Assembly (NCBI RefSeq): GCF_022271405.1
Contig: NZ_JAJNAL010000004.1
Span: 108,393-172,392 of the forward strand
Reading direction: 5' to 3'
From: Rhodopseudomonas infernalis
Lineage (GTDB): Bacteria; Pseudomonadota; Alphaproteobacteria; Rhizobiales; Xanthobacteraceae
DNA length: 64,000 nucleotides
Within the stretch, counting starts at the first letter, position 1. Each line of letters starts with the position of its first letter. Of this stretch, positions 49,748-58,155 are shown piece by piece. Position numbers and translations under genes: made by a program. The notes below the pieces were generated by a model. It did not search any database and had not been told where the DNA came from. It saw nothing but the letters and a program-made list of their open reading frames with translations.

Positions 49748-49913
49748 CAACCTGCCGCCAGTATTCCGCCGGGCGGTGGCTCAGCACTCGAGCTAAGCGC
49801 CGGTCATAATGCTGCCCCCAAAAGGCGGATGCCCGAGTTGATCGGCGTCAACGCCGTGCCCGGGCGACGGCGCGAAGCTACCGCCACTGCATCTCATGCA
49901 GGGGGATACGATC

Positions 49914-50051
49914 ATGATGAATTTCGACATGCTGCTGATCGCAGCGGGGGCGCTATCCACCGTTGTGATTCTGTTCGGTGTGGTGATCATGAGCGACTAT
50001 GAGGCCGAGCATCAGCACGTCCGTGCGATGCCGCGGCGGCAGCCGGACTAA
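49914..50051 (+). CDS. Small single-helix membrane protein, 45 residues
   Basis: ATG 49914 stands 5 bases after GGGGGA. The 45-residue product MMNFDMLLIAAGALSTVVIL continues as a transmembrane helix to about residue 26, then a His/Arg-rich tail SDYEAEHQHVRAMPRRQPD. The hydrophobic-then-polar layout and ribosome site favour a real gene. No family recognised. Confidence 0.6.
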   Translation: MMNFDMLLIAAGALSTVVILFGVVIMSDYEAEHQHVRAMPRRQPD

Positions 50052-50096
50052 TCGTCCGGGCGTCTGGTCGATCGAGGCAGATCGCCGTGCCGGGGC

Positions 50097-50468
50097 TTAG
50101 CGGCGGGTGGCCTCGCCAAGATCCCGCTTGATGATCTCAAGCAGGGACGCCAGCACCTCATTGCGCGGGGGCGGAAGGGCGTCGGCTGGCAGTTTCTTGC
50201 GCTGCAGCGGCGCTGGTCTCGGCGGAGGCAGCGCTGACCGTCGCTTGGCCAGCGCCGGCATCTCTATGAACTCGTCGAGTGCGCTCTCCGGCCGTAGCAC
50301 GCGTGGCCGGCGCGGCAACTCGGGCGGAAGCGCTTCGCTGCCTGCTGGTCCAGGCGTTGGCGTCACGAATGATCCGTACAGCACATCCTCGTGCCGACCC
50401 ACCAGCCACATCGTCGCCCAATAGATCGCGGCCAGAGCGATCACGCAGAGAAGGCCGAGCTCAAGCAT
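50097..50468 (-). CDS. Membrane-anchored Pro-rich hypothetical protein
   Basis: ATG 50468 gives 123 residues: a single N-terminal membrane helix (LGLLCVIALAAIYWATMWLV, 4-23), then a Pro/Arg-rich, probably disordered stretch (40-100) and a short helical end, VLASLLEIIKRDLGEATRR. GTG/ATG codons slightly upstream (to 50486) are possible. Composition is GC-rich, so a chance frame is not excluded, but the helix-plus-tail layout is coherent. It is convergent with the 45-residue protein gene. Confidence 0.55.
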   Translation of the reverse strand: MLELGLLCVIALAAIYWATMWLVGRHEDVLYGSFVTPTPGPAGSEALPPELPRRPRVLRPESALDEFIEMPALAKRRSALPPPRPAPLQRKKLPADALPPPRNEVLASLLEIIKRDLGEATRR

Positions 50469-50658
50469 CGCCGGTCTCCAACACATTGCGTGCGGTGCTA
50501 TGCGACCACGCCCGCACGCAGCCTGTTAGCAGCAGTGCTGGATCTGATCTTTGAGCGCAATTAATTCGCATCCACAGCCCTCGGGAACAGATTGATTCCG
50601 GAAGGTGACACGAGACGCAAGGGGAATCTGGAACCCGCCCGCGACACGCGCAAACAAA

Positions 50659-50682
50659 AGCGCCGGGCCAAGGCCCGGCGCT
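50659..50682 (-). terminator. Terminator of the SQKPF-repeat gene
   Basis: A perfect 11-bp stem (AGCGCCGGGCC, 50659-50669, with 50672-50682) with a 2-base centre is followed on the leftward strand by TTTTGTTTG. It lies about 30 bases after the stop of the gene at 50713. Confidence 0.85.
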
Positions 50683-50712
50683 GATGATCAGTTCAGGATT
50701 ACGTCAGTGCGT

Positions 50713-51237
50713 TCAGCGGCCGAGTAGTACCGGCAGCCCGAGCATCGACGAGAACGGCGCCGGGTCGTTGATCAGTTTGGCCGAGCCGTTCTGATTGGCA
50801 GCGAGCTGCGAAAACGGCTTCTGGCTCGAGGTGAGCGACGACCACGGCTTCTGGCTCGACGCCAGCGACGAGAACGGCTTTTGCGAGGCCGACAGCAGCG
50901 GCCCGAAGATCGACGACAGGAAGAAGTTCGGGCTGGTCAGCTCGGGGAAGATGCCTCCGAGGGTCGTGCGCGAGTCGGTCAGGCGCGGGGCGCCGGTGAG
51001 ATTGGCGGACGGGCTCAGCGAGGCGCCTGCGTAGCTCGCCGCCGCCTTCGACGGACCGTGGCGATTGAGAATGGCTTCGGCCTGCGCGCCCTTGCCGAAT
51101 GGCGGGTCCACGCTTACCAAAGTACCATTGCTGCCGCTGGTGATCAGTTCGGCGTTGTCGAACGAGGCTGCTTTCAGCTCGGCGAGAGCCGCCTGGGCCT
51201 TCTTCGCGTCGTCATATGCTTTAACAATTTGCGTCAT
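50713..51237 (-). CDS. Unknown protein with tandem SQKPF repeats
   Basis: A 174-residue protein with no recognised function. The first 60 residues, MTQIVKAYDDAKKAQAALAEL onward, resemble the small alpha/beta domain of general-stress proteins of the YflT/17M type; this is a weak match by eye. The middle is Ser/Ala-rich. Residues about 115-155 are four 10-residue tandem units: SASQKPFSSL, ASSQKPWSSL, TSSQKPFSQL and the degenerate AANQNGSAKL. Aromatic-plus-Ser repeats of this kind may bind a partner or membrane. It has its own strong terminator. Confidence 0.7.
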   Translation of the reverse strand: MTQIVKAYDDAKKAQAALAELKAASFDNAELITSGSNGTLVSVDPPFGKGAQAEAILNRHGPSKAAASYAGASLSPSANLTGAPRLTDSRTTLGGIFPELTSPNFFLSSIFGPLLSASQKPFSSLASSQKPWSSLTSSQKPFSQLAANQNGSAKLINDPAPFSSMLGLPVLLGR

Positions 51238-51697
51238 GCTTACTTTCCTCGATCGTGTTGGGTGGGCAACGGAATCTCAGTGTTCACCGACAATTCCACG
51301 GCCAGGACCCGGTTCCCAATCTCGCACATTTTCGCGCTGCGGCAAGCTAATTTGGGCATCGGCGTACCGGTGACAACGCGTCGCACAAGACTAAGTAAGC
51401 GTGGCGTGAACGCGCTTGCGCAGAATCAAGCCGCAGACGGATTTAGCTACCGAGGCTCTCGTCTACCGGTATTGCGATGCTGAATGTGCCCAGCTGGCGG
51501 CTGTCGTCGCCTTTCTGCTGATGACAAGTGCTTGCAGAAACGCCTAGCCGATCGCGGTGGAAAATTCTGTCCGGGTTCGCCCGGACAGATGTTCACGTCT
51601 CCGACGCAACCATGTGCCATCAGACGAAATCAGCCGCTGCCGGAACCAGGCTGGCCAGCCGGGCTTTGTGTGACGCACAAAAAGAAAAGGAAAGCCG
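51238..51697. other. Divergent intergenic region upstream of the GH13 gene
   Basis: About 460 bases without a convincing gene. It must hold promoters for the repeat protein (leftward) and the glucosidase (rightward). A purine-rich AAGGAAAG just before 51698 is the ribosome site of the glucosidase. I see no clear promoter boxes or hairpin. Confidence 0.55.
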
Positions 51698-53314
51698 ATG
51701 GAGAGCGTGTCGAGCCCGTCGTGGTGGGCGAGCGGGGTTCTGTACCAGATCTATCCGCGCTCGTTCCAGGACTCCAATGCCGACGGCATCGGCGATCTCC
51801 GCGGCATCATCGATCGGCTCGACCATCTGTCCGACCTCGGGATCGACGCGCTGTGGCTGTCGCCGATCTTTCCGTCGCCGATGGCCGATTTCGGCTATGA
51901 CGTCGCCGACTATACCGGGATCGACCCGATCTTCGGCACCATGGCGGATTTCGACGCATTGGTGCTGACCGCCCATGCCCGCGGCCTGAAGGTGATCCTC
52001 GACCTGGTGCCGAACCACTCGTCGGAGCAGCATCCCTGGTTCGTTGAAAGCCGCGCGTCGCGCGATAATCCGAAGCGCGACTGGTATCTTTGGCGTGATC
52101 CGGCGCCGGACGGCGGGCCTCCGAACAATTGGTTGTCGGAGTTCGGCGGCAGCGCTTGGGAGTTCGATCCGGTCACCGGGCAATACTATTACCACGCTTT
52201 CCTGAAGCAGCAGCCCGACCTCAATTGGCGCAACCCGGAGGTCCGGGTTGCGATCTACGAGGCGATGCGCTTCTGGCTGCGTAAGGGCGTCGATGGGTTT
52301 CGGGTCGACGTGATCTGGCATCTGGTGAAGGACGATCAGTTTCGCGACAACCCGCCCAACCCGGATTTCGCGCCCGGCCAGCCGCCGCACGCCGCGCTGA
52401 TGCCGGTGCATTCCACCGACCAGCTCGAGACGCTCGACGTCGTCGCCGAAATGCGCGCCGTGCTGGAGGAGTTCCACCATCGCCTGCTGATCGGCGAGAT
52501 CTATCTGCCGATCGAGCGGCTGGTCGCCTATTACGGCAAAGAGTTGAACGGCGCACAACTGCCGTTCAACTTCGCGCTGCTGTCGACACCGTGGAATGCC
52601 CGAGAGATCGCCGCGCTGATCGACCGCTACGAGCGGGCGTTGCCGCCGGGCGCCTGGCCGAACTGGGTGTTGGGCAATCACGACCGGCCGCGCGTGGCGA
52701 GCCGGGTCGGCGAGGCGCAGGCGCGCGTCGCCGCGATGCTGCTGCTGACGTTGCGCGGCACGCCGACGATGTATTACGGCGACGAGATCGGAATGACGCA
52801 GGTGCCGATTCGGCCGGAGGACGTGCAGGATCCGTTCGAGAAGAACGTGCCGGGCATCGGCGTCGGCCGCGACGGCTGCCGGACCCCGATGCAGTGGGAT
52901 GCCTCACCGAACGCGGGCTTCACCGACGGAAAGCCTTGGTTGCCGCAGGCGAACGACGCCCTGCACGACAACGTCGTCAATTTGCGGGCCGACGGCCAGT
53001 CGATCCTCAACCTCTACCGCGCGCTGCTGCGGCTGCGCCGGTCCTCGCCGCAACTGGCGCAGGGCAACTTTGAACCGCTCGCAGCGGAAGGTGAACTGCT
53101 GCTGTATCGCCGGCACCACGGCGGGCGTTCCCTGCTGATCGCCCTCAACCTTGGCGACGAGCCGGTGTCGGCAGCCTCGAACGCGTTCGGACTCGACGGC
53201 GAGGTACTGCTGTCGACCCTGATGGATCGCACCGGCGAGCGGGTCGGCGACACGCTCGACCTGCGCGGCAACGAGGGCGTGATCATCGGCCCTGCGCCGG
53301 AGCCGATCGTTTAG
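51698..53314 (+). CDS. GH13 alpha-glucosidase (oligo-1,6-glucosidase/amylase family)
   Basis: A 538-residue cytosolic retaining glycosidase that hydrolyses alpha-glucosidic bonds in oligosaccharides. The (beta/alpha)8 barrel starts VLYQIYPRSFQDSNADGIGD. Conserved regions are LDLVPNHSS (region I), DGFRVDVIW with the Asp nucleophile near 204 (region II), LLIGEIYL with the acid-base Glu near 268 (region III) and VLGNHDRPR with the third Asp near 329 (region IV). QDPFEKN and the C-terminal beta domain follow. The Val after the nucleophile fits alpha-glucosidases acting on alpha-1,4 or sucrose-like bonds rather than strict 1,6. It stands alone. Confidence 0.92.
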   Translation: MESVSSPSWWASGVLYQIYPRSFQDSNADGIGDLRGIIDRLDHLSDLGIDALWLSPIFPSPMADFGYDVADYTGIDPIFGTMADFDALVLTAHARGLKVILDLVPNHSSEQHPWFVESRASRDNPKRDWYLWRDPAPDGGPPNNWLSEFGGSAWEFDPVTGQYYYHAFLKQQPDLNWRNPEVRVAIYEAMRFWLRKGVDGFRVDVIWHLVKDDQFRDNPPNPDFAPGQPPHAALMPVHSTDQLETLDVVAEMRAVLEEFHHRLLIGEIYLPIERLVAYYGKELNGAQLPFNFALLSTPWNAREIAALIDRYERALPPGAWPNWVLGNHDRPRVASRVGEAQARVAAMLLLTLRGTPTMYYGDEIGMTQVPIRPEDVQDPFEKNVPGIGVGRDGCRTPMQWDASPNAGFTDGKPWLPQANDALHDNVVNLRADGQSILNLYRALLRLRRSSPQLAQGNFEPLAAEGELLLYRRHHGGRSLLIALNLGDEPVSAASNAFGLDGEVLLSTLMDRTGERVGDTLDLRGNEGVIIGPAPEPIV

Positions 53315-53499
53315 TCCCGCCGGCGATCCGGATCCTTTTCCAGGGCTCGGCGCGCGCGGCGTTCTTGTGCCAAAGATCTTCGAACATTGGTGCGTGTCGA
53401 GGGGTTTCGGAAGGTGCAGGCGAAGCGCGCCCGCGCGGCGTTTCGCTGCAGCGTGGGCACTGCGCGGCGCGCCTTTGCCCACCCCACAACGAAGGCGTT

Positions 53500-53853
53500 T
53501 TACGTCAGCGCAACGCCGTAATAATCGTCGACCTTGCGGGCGCCCTTCCAGTCGTATTCGTCGTCGCGGGCGTAGTGGGGCGCGTTCTGGAGCTGGTCGT
53601 TGGTAATCAGGGTCTGATAACCGCCGAGCTCGACATTGTACTTCAGCGAATGCCACGGCAGTGGGTAGTGGTCGTCGCCGATGCCGAGAAAGCCGCCGAA
53701 GCTGAGCACCGCATACGATACCTTGCCGCTGACCTTCTCGATCATCACCCGCTCAATACTGCCGATCTTCTCGCCATCGGGGCCGTAAACCACGGTGCCC
53801 TGCACCTTGTCGCTGCCGATCAGGCTGACGGTTTCGTCTGCTTCCGCTGTCAT
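53500..53853 (-). CDS. PRC-barrel domain protein
   Basis: A 117-residue soluble protein with GGGAGAG before ATG 53853. The PRC-barrel covers about 8-80: LIGSDKVQGTVVYGPDGEKIGSIERVMIEK and SYAVLSFGGFLGIGDDHYPLPWHSL (about 47-71). PRC-barrel proteins of this size are common in Rhizobiales; a role at the ribosome, photosynthetic reaction centre or stress response is known for some members, none assigned here. It is divergent from the small unit at 53983. Confidence 0.88.
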   Translation of the reverse strand: MTAEADETVSLIGSDKVQGTVVYGPDGEKIGSIERVMIEKVSGKVSYAVLSFGGFLGIGDDHYPLPWHSLKYNVELGGYQTLITNDQLQNAPHYARDDEYDWKGARKVDDYYGVALT

Positions 53854-53948
53854 GCTGTCTCTCCCTGTGAGGAGGAACAACCACCAGATCCCGGGCCTGT
53901 TCCTCGCCCGTCGGTCGGTCGGTCGCGGCGTGACTTGCAGGCGGGGCT

Positions 53949-53976
53949 TTGCAAACGAGAGAATCACTCCTATCTT
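53949..53976 (+). promoter_or_regulatory. Candidate promoter for the short unit at 53983
   Basis: TTGCAA (53949-53954), 16 bases, TATCTT (53971-53976): each 4 of 6 matches. It would start a transcript near 53983. Confidence 0.35.
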
Positions 53977-54010
53977 GGGGCTTCATGAAACAACGAAAGG
54001 AGGTGATCCA

Positions 54011-54055
54011 GTGTCTCACTCGAAACGCTGTCACCTCGCTGGGGACGCCCGCTAA
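54011..54055 (+). CDS. Candidate 14-residue peptide behind an extended Shine-Dalgarno sequence
   Basis: AAAGGAGGTGATCC (53996-54009) is a perfect 14-base match to the complement of the conserved 16S rRNA 3' end. GTG at 54011 lies 7 bases after GGAGG, ideal spacing, and opens MSHSKRCHLAGDAR then TAA. A second overlapping frame, ATG 53985 to TGA 54068, encodes 27 residues starting MKQRKEVIQ; its codons include the Shine-Dalgarno sequence itself. The unit ends in a short hairpin with four Ts. The peptide could be a leader, a small protein or a by-product of a ribosome-binding RNA; coding is inferred only from the ribosome site. Confidence 0.5.
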   Translation: MSHSKRCHLAGDAR

Positions 54056-54059
54056 GGTT

Positions 54060-54081
54060 GGCTCCTGATTGAGCCGCTTTT
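54060..54081 (+). terminator. Small terminator-like hairpin after the candidate peptide
   Basis: GGCTC (54060-54064) pairs with GAGCC (54071-54075) across a 6-base loop, followed by GCTTTT. The stem is only 5 bp, so termination is uncertain. A larger CCAGG...CCTGG stem follows around 54083-54103. Confidence 0.5.
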
Positions 54082-54239
54082 GCCAGGGCGCCCCGGCGCC
54101 TGGGAACCAGCGAGTTACGAGGGGCGCGTCGGCGGACACCGTCGGCGCGCCTTGTCGTATTGGGGATCCAGTAGCCGCGATGAAGCGCAGCGCAATCGCG
54201 GACCATGCGCCCCTGCATTCCGCTGCGCTGTTGCGGCGC

Positions 54240-54902
54240 TTACTGCGTCTTTGTCTTCCCCGCGATCACACCCTCGCGCTTTTTCACCGCGTGATAGTAA
54301 GCCCACCACAGATGCGCGGCGGCGCCGCGGAGCGGACGCCAGGGCTCGGCGAGTGGCCCCATCTGCTTGACGGTTGGGCGTGCGTTCAACCCGAGGCCGA
54401 TCCGCATTGCTTCTTGCACGGCGAGATCGCCGGCCGGCCAGGCATCGCCGTGGCCGAGGCAGAACAGCAGATAGATATCGGCGGTCCACGGCCCGATGCC
54501 GTGCAGCGCCGTGAGCGTCGCGTGGGCGACGTCGGCGTCTTCGTTGGCGAGCACGTCGAGATTGAGCCGCTCCGCATGCAGTTCCTTGGCGAGCGCCTTC
54601 AGCGTCTTGATCTTGGCGGCCGACAGCCCCAGCCGGCCGAGCCGGTCGGTGCGGGCGCGCTTGATTGCGGCGTGGTCGAACGGCTCGAACGCGGCGCCGA
54701 CCCGGCCCCAGATCGCCGCCGCGCTCGCCACCGACAATTGCTGGCCGCAGACGATCGCGGCGAGGCCCTTGAAGCCCGGATCGCGCCGCCGCAGCGCCGG
54801 CATCCCGGCCGTTTTCAACACCGGGCGCAGCCGCGGGTCCTGCTTGACCAACGTTTTGATCGCGGCCGCGAGGTCGTCCTGGGTGTCGAGGTGGATGGTC
54901 AT
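54240..54902 (-). CDS. DNA-3-methyladenine glycosylase II (AlkA-like)
   Basis: A 220-residue HhH-GPD base-excision enzyme that removes alkylated purines from DNA. ATG 54902 (MTIHLDTQDDLAAAIKTL) is chosen; the longer frame to 55034 runs through a palindromic repeat. The helix-hairpin-helix is LTALHGIGPWTADIYLLF (about 131-148) and the catalytic Asp lies in AWPAGDLAVQEAM. It lacks the N-terminal domain of E. coli AlkA, as in the shorter members of the family. Confidence 0.9.
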   Translation of the reverse strand: MTIHLDTQDDLAAAIKTLVKQDPRLRPVLKTAGMPALRRRDPGFKGLAAIVCGQQLSVASAAAIWGRVGAAFEPFDHAAIKRARTDRLGRLGLSAAKIKTLKALAKELHAERLNLDVLANEDADVAHATLTALHGIGPWTADIYLLFCLGHGDAWPAGDLAVQEAMRIGLGLNARPTVKQMGPLAEPWRPLRGAAAHLWWAYYHAVKKREGVIAGKTKTQ

Positions 54903-54923
54903 CGGTCCTGCGTTTTTCCGCGG

Positions 54924-55014
54924 CGTCATGCGCGGGCTTGACCCGCGCATCCATCCGCTATCGTAAGAAGAGTCTGTCATCCGATGGATTGCCGGATCAA
55001 GCCCGGCAATGACA
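54924..55014. repeat. Interspersed palindromic repeat (CGTCATGCGCGGG family)
   Basis: Two hairpins, ATGCGCGGG/CCCGCGCAT at the left and ATTGCCGG/CCGGCAAT at the right, with outer CGTCAT and ATGACACG ends. It resembles the repeat at 13224-13314 in layout. It separates the divergent glycosylase and gluQ genes. Confidence 0.8.
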
Positions 55015-55027
55015 CGCGCCGGGACCA

Positions 55028-55906
55028 ATGCCACCCGTTTTCCGATTTGCCCCGAGTCCGAACGGCTACCTGCATCTCGGCCACGCGTATTCGGCGCTGC
55101 TGAATGCCGATCTGGCGCGGGCGCAGGGCGGCCGGCTGCTGCTGCGGATCGAGGACATCGACCAGACGCGCTGCCGGCCGGAGTATGAAGACGCGATCTA
55201 TCAGGATCTGGCCTGGCTGGGCATCGCCTGGGAGCCCGAGGTGCGGCGGCAATCCGATCACCTCGCGCTGTACCGCGACGCCGTCGAGCAACTCGCGGCG
55301 CGCGGGCTGATCTATCCGGCGTTCGAGAGCCGCGCCGAGATTGCGCGCCTTGTCGCCGCGAACGATGTGGTCGCGCCGTGGCCGCGCGATCCCGACGGCG
55401 CGCCGCTGTATCCCGGCGCCGGCAAAGAGCTCGCTCCCGAGCAACGCGCGAGGCTGATCGCGTCCGGCGTGCCCTATGCGCTGCGGCTCGATATGGCCGC
55501 CGCGCGTGCCATCGCCGGTGATCTGACCTGGCGCGAGTTCGGCGAAGGTCCCGGCGGTGAAACCGGGGAGGTCGCGGCGCGACCGGAGGCGTGGGGCGAC
55601 GTCGTGGTCGCCCGCAAGGAGACGCCGACCAGCTATCACCTGTCGGTGGGGATCGACGACGCGCTGCAGGGCGTCACCGAGGTGGTGCGCGGCGCCGATC
55701 TGTTCTGGTCGACCAGCGTGCACCGGCTGCTGCAGACCCTGCTCGGGCTGCCGGCGCCGCGCTATCGTCACCACGGGCTGATCCGCGATGCGGACGGGCG
55801 CAAGCTGTCGAAATCCACCGCGGCGACCGGGCTGCGCGAATTGCGGGCCATGGGGGTTTCGTCCGAGCAGATTAGACGCATGGTCGGCCTGCCGCCCGCC
55901 TCCTGA
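55028..55906 (+). CDS. gluQ: Glutamyl-Q tRNA(Asp) synthetase
   Basis: It attaches glutamate to queuosine in the tRNA-Asp anticodon. The 292-residue protein is a catalytic-domain-only glutamyl-tRNA synthetase paralogue: FAPSPNGYLHLGHAYSAL holds the HIGH-type motif, and DGRKLSKSTAAT the KMSKS-type motif. It lacks the anticodon-binding half of GltX, which is the key distinction. The zinc-binding cysteines of the E. coli form are absent (YPAFESRAEI), so it belongs to a zinc-free subtype. The start lies right after a palindromic repeat. Confidence 0.92.
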   Translation: MPPVFRFAPSPNGYLHLGHAYSALLNADLARAQGGRLLLRIEDIDQTRCRPEYEDAIYQDLAWLGIAWEPEVRRQSDHLALYRDAVEQLAARGLIYPAFESRAEIARLVAANDVVAPWPRDPDGAPLYPGAGKELAPEQRARLIASGVPYALRLDMAAARAIAGDLTWREFGEGPGGETGEVAARPEAWGDVVVARKETPTSYHLSVGIDDALQGVTEVVRGADLFWSTSVHRLLQTLLGLPAPRYRHHGLIRDADGRKLSKSTAATGLRELRAMGVSSEQIRRMVGLPPAS

Positions 55907-55998
55907 TCGGGCGCGGTGTGGCGGGCTCGCGCTCGATTTCAACGGTGACTCTGTTAACGGCCTCATGGCATGGTGCCGCCCGTTCGGGTGGGGGAGTT

Positions 55999-57216
55999 AT
56001 GGCAGTGAAGTCGCGCGCCCTGCGGAGCGGGCGAGCGGCGCTCAAGCGAGCGCCGGTCAAGCGCGTGCGCAAGAAGGCTGAGACCCCCGGTATGGTCGAA
56101 ACCGCGCTTGCGGCATTCGCCCACGAGGTCCGCACGCCGCTGACCGGAATCCTGGCGGTCAGCGACCTGTTGGCGACTTCCGACCTCGGCGAACGCGAGC
56201 GCCGCTGGGTCGAAACCATCAAAGCCGGCGCCGAGCATCTGTCCGGACTGGCGACGCTGTTCGTCGATGCGGCGCGGCTGGGCGCGGCCGGCCTCGGCGC
56301 CCGCCACGACTTCTTCGATCTGCGCGCGCTTGCGCGGCACGGCAGCGATTCGCTGTCCGGCCGCGCCGCCGCCAAGGGGCTGCGCGTCGCGGTGACGATC
56401 TCGTCCCGGCTGCCGGCCTTCGTGATCGGCGACGCGGTGCGGTTGCGGGCTGCCTTGGAAAACCTGATCGACAATGCGGTGAAGTTCACCGAGCACGGCG
56501 ACGTCGGCCTCAAGGTCACTTCCGCCAGCGCCGGGAAGGACGCCGTGCTGGTCAGCTTCGCGGTGTCGGACAGCGGCATCGGCTTGACGCTGGCCGAGAT
56601 CAAGCGGCTGTTCCGGCCGTTCTCGCAGGCCAATGTCAGCATCGCGTCGCGGTTCGGCGGCGCTGGGCTCGGCCTGTCCTCGGTCCGCCAGATCGCGCGC
56701 GCCATGCAAGGCGACGTTGCGGTGACGCAGCGGCCGAAGGGGGGCGCGGTCTTCACCCTTACGGTGAAACTGATCCGCGCCAAGCCGCCGAAGTCGCTCG
56801 CCTCTGGGCCGCATCAGGCGGCCGGCAGCTTCAGCCGTCCGCTCCGCCTGCTCAGCGTCGAGGACAATCCGTTCGGCCGGGTGGTGCTCAACGCCATCCT
56901 GACCGAGCTCGGCCATCACACCGAATTCGTCGGCAGCGGCGAGGCCGCGCCGGAGCGCCTCGCGCAGGGCGAGTTCGACGCGGTGTTGATGGACATGGTG
57001 CTGCCCGGCATCAGCGGCCCTGAAGCCATCCGCAACATTCGGGCACTCGCGGCGCCGCTCGGCGCGATGCCGATCATCGGCGTCTCGGGGCGTGATCAGG
57101 ACGAAGCGGCGGCGCGGGAGGCGGGGGCCGACGCTTTTCTGCTCAAGCCGGTTTCTCCGCGCGCGCTCGCAACTGCGCTGATTGAAGCGTCGCGCCGTCC
57201 GGCAGTCGCGACTTGA
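55999..57216 (+). CDS. Hybrid sensor histidine kinase with receiver domain
   Basis: A 405-residue cytosolic two-component protein; GGGGGAG precedes ATG 55999. After a basic lead (1-30) come the H-box FAHEVRTPLTG with His42, the ATPase domain with N-box ENLIDNAVKFTEHG, G-boxes DSGIGLT and GGAGLGLSSVRQIA, and a C-terminal receiver domain (about 285-400) with FDAVLMDMVLPG, phosphoacceptor Asp near 331 and LLKPVSP. No sensor or membrane domain is present, so input must come from a partner or phosphorelay. The 3' end overlaps the convergent BrkB gene by 74 bases. Confidence 0.92.
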   Translation: MAVKSRALRSGRAALKRAPVKRVRKKAETPGMVETALAAFAHEVRTPLTGILAVSDLLATSDLGERERRWVETIKAGAEHLSGLATLFVDAARLGAAGLGARHDFFDLRALARHGSDSLSGRAAAKGLRVAVTISSRLPAFVIGDAVRLRAALENLIDNAVKFTEHGDVGLKVTSASAGKDAVLVSFAVSDSGIGLTLAEIKRLFRPFSQANVSIASRFGGAGLGLSSVRQIARAMQGDVAVTQRPKGGAVFTLTVKLIRAKPPKSLASGPHQAAGSFSRPLRLLSVEDNPFGRVVLNAILTELGHHTEFVGSGEAAPERLAQGEFDAVLMDMVLPGISGPEAIRNIRALAAPLGAMPIIGVSGRDQDEAAAREAGADAFLLKPVSPRALATALIEASRRPAVAT

Positions 57217-58036
57217 TAATCGCGGCGTTGAGTTCGCCGCCGTACACGAAGATCGCCGCGATAAAATACAAGAACACCAGCGCGATGATCACCGAGGCAA
57301 GTCCGGCATACATCGTCACGTAGTTGTTGGCGAACCGCGCCAGATACATGCCGAAGCCGACGCCGGACATCACCGAGGCCACCATCGTGAAGACGATGCC
57401 GGGCACGATCTGCTTGATCGAACGGCGGCCCGCAGGTAGCCGCGCATGCAGGATGAACAGCGCAACCGTCAGAGCGCCGACCGCGATGCCGTAGCGGGCA
57501 ACGGTGAGAAGCGTCTGGTTGTCCTCGACCAGCAGTGGCACGTAGTGCCGTGCCGTAGCCAGGATCAGCGGTCCGAGCACGATCAGGAACGCCATCGCCA
57601 GCGCGGTGAACGCCGCCACCAGCGTGTAGCCGATAGATTCCAGTCGCAGCATGTACCAGGGCCGGACCTCGATCACCGCATAGGCGCGGTTGAGCGCGAC
57701 CCGCAGGCTCTCGACGCCGTTGGATGCGAAGTACAACGCCAGCAGCAGGCCGATGGTCAGGGCGTCGCCGCGAGTGGTGGTCAGCACATCGTGGATTTCA
57801 CCCGACAGCGTGCTGGCGACCTGTGCCGGCCAGATGTCCAGCATCAGCTCTGCCGCCTTGTCGGCCAGTTCTCGCGAGCCGACGAAGCCGGCCAGCGAGG
57901 TCAGCACGATCAGGAAGGGGAACAGTGCCATCAGCGACGACAGCGCGATATGGCTGGCGATCGCCCACCCGTCATCCGCCAAAAACGTATAGAGCGCGTC
58001 CATCGCGACCGCATAGACGTAGCGGATATGCCTCAC
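57143..58036 (-). CDS. YihY/BrkB-family inner-membrane protein
   Basis: A 297-residue protein with six predicted transmembrane helices. The family signature is visible in DDGWAIASHIALSSLMALFPFL (26-47), and NGVESLRVALNRAYAV and PGIVFTMVASVMSGVGFGMYL follow in later parts. The labels BrkB and ribonuclease BN are historical and the function is unsettled. The 3' end overlaps the histidine kinase gene tail to tail, in opposite directions, by 74 bases, so the kinase's last 24 codons and this protein's last 24 codons share the DNA. Confidence 0.92.
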   Translation of the reverse strand: MRHIRYVYAVAMDALYTFLADDGWAIASHIALSSLMALFPFLIVLTSLAGFVGSRELADKAAELMLDIWPAQVASTLSGEIHDVLTTTRGDALTIGLLLALYFASNGVESLRVALNRAYAVIEVRPWYMLRLESIGYTLVAAFTALAMAFLIVLGPLILATARHYVPLLVEDNQTLLTVARYGIAVGALTVALFILHARLPAGRRSIKQIVPGIVFTMVASVMSGVGFGMYLARFANNYVTMYAGLASVIIALVFLYFIAAIFVYGGELNAAIIKSRLPDGATLQSAQLRARAEKPA

Positions 58037-58155
58037 GGGTCACCTGACTTACGATTGCGGCACGGGATTGTAGCATCGGCTACTAACCCGTTCCAACCAA
58101 CTTCGTTGCCCCCGCCCGGGTAGCGCCGCACGGATGGTGGTGTTATGAGACCAGA

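Noticed and set aside
51238..51697. Rightward open frames upstream of the glucosidase
   Set aside because: No ribosome site, no domain-like sequence, and part of the frame lies antisense to the repeat-protein gene.
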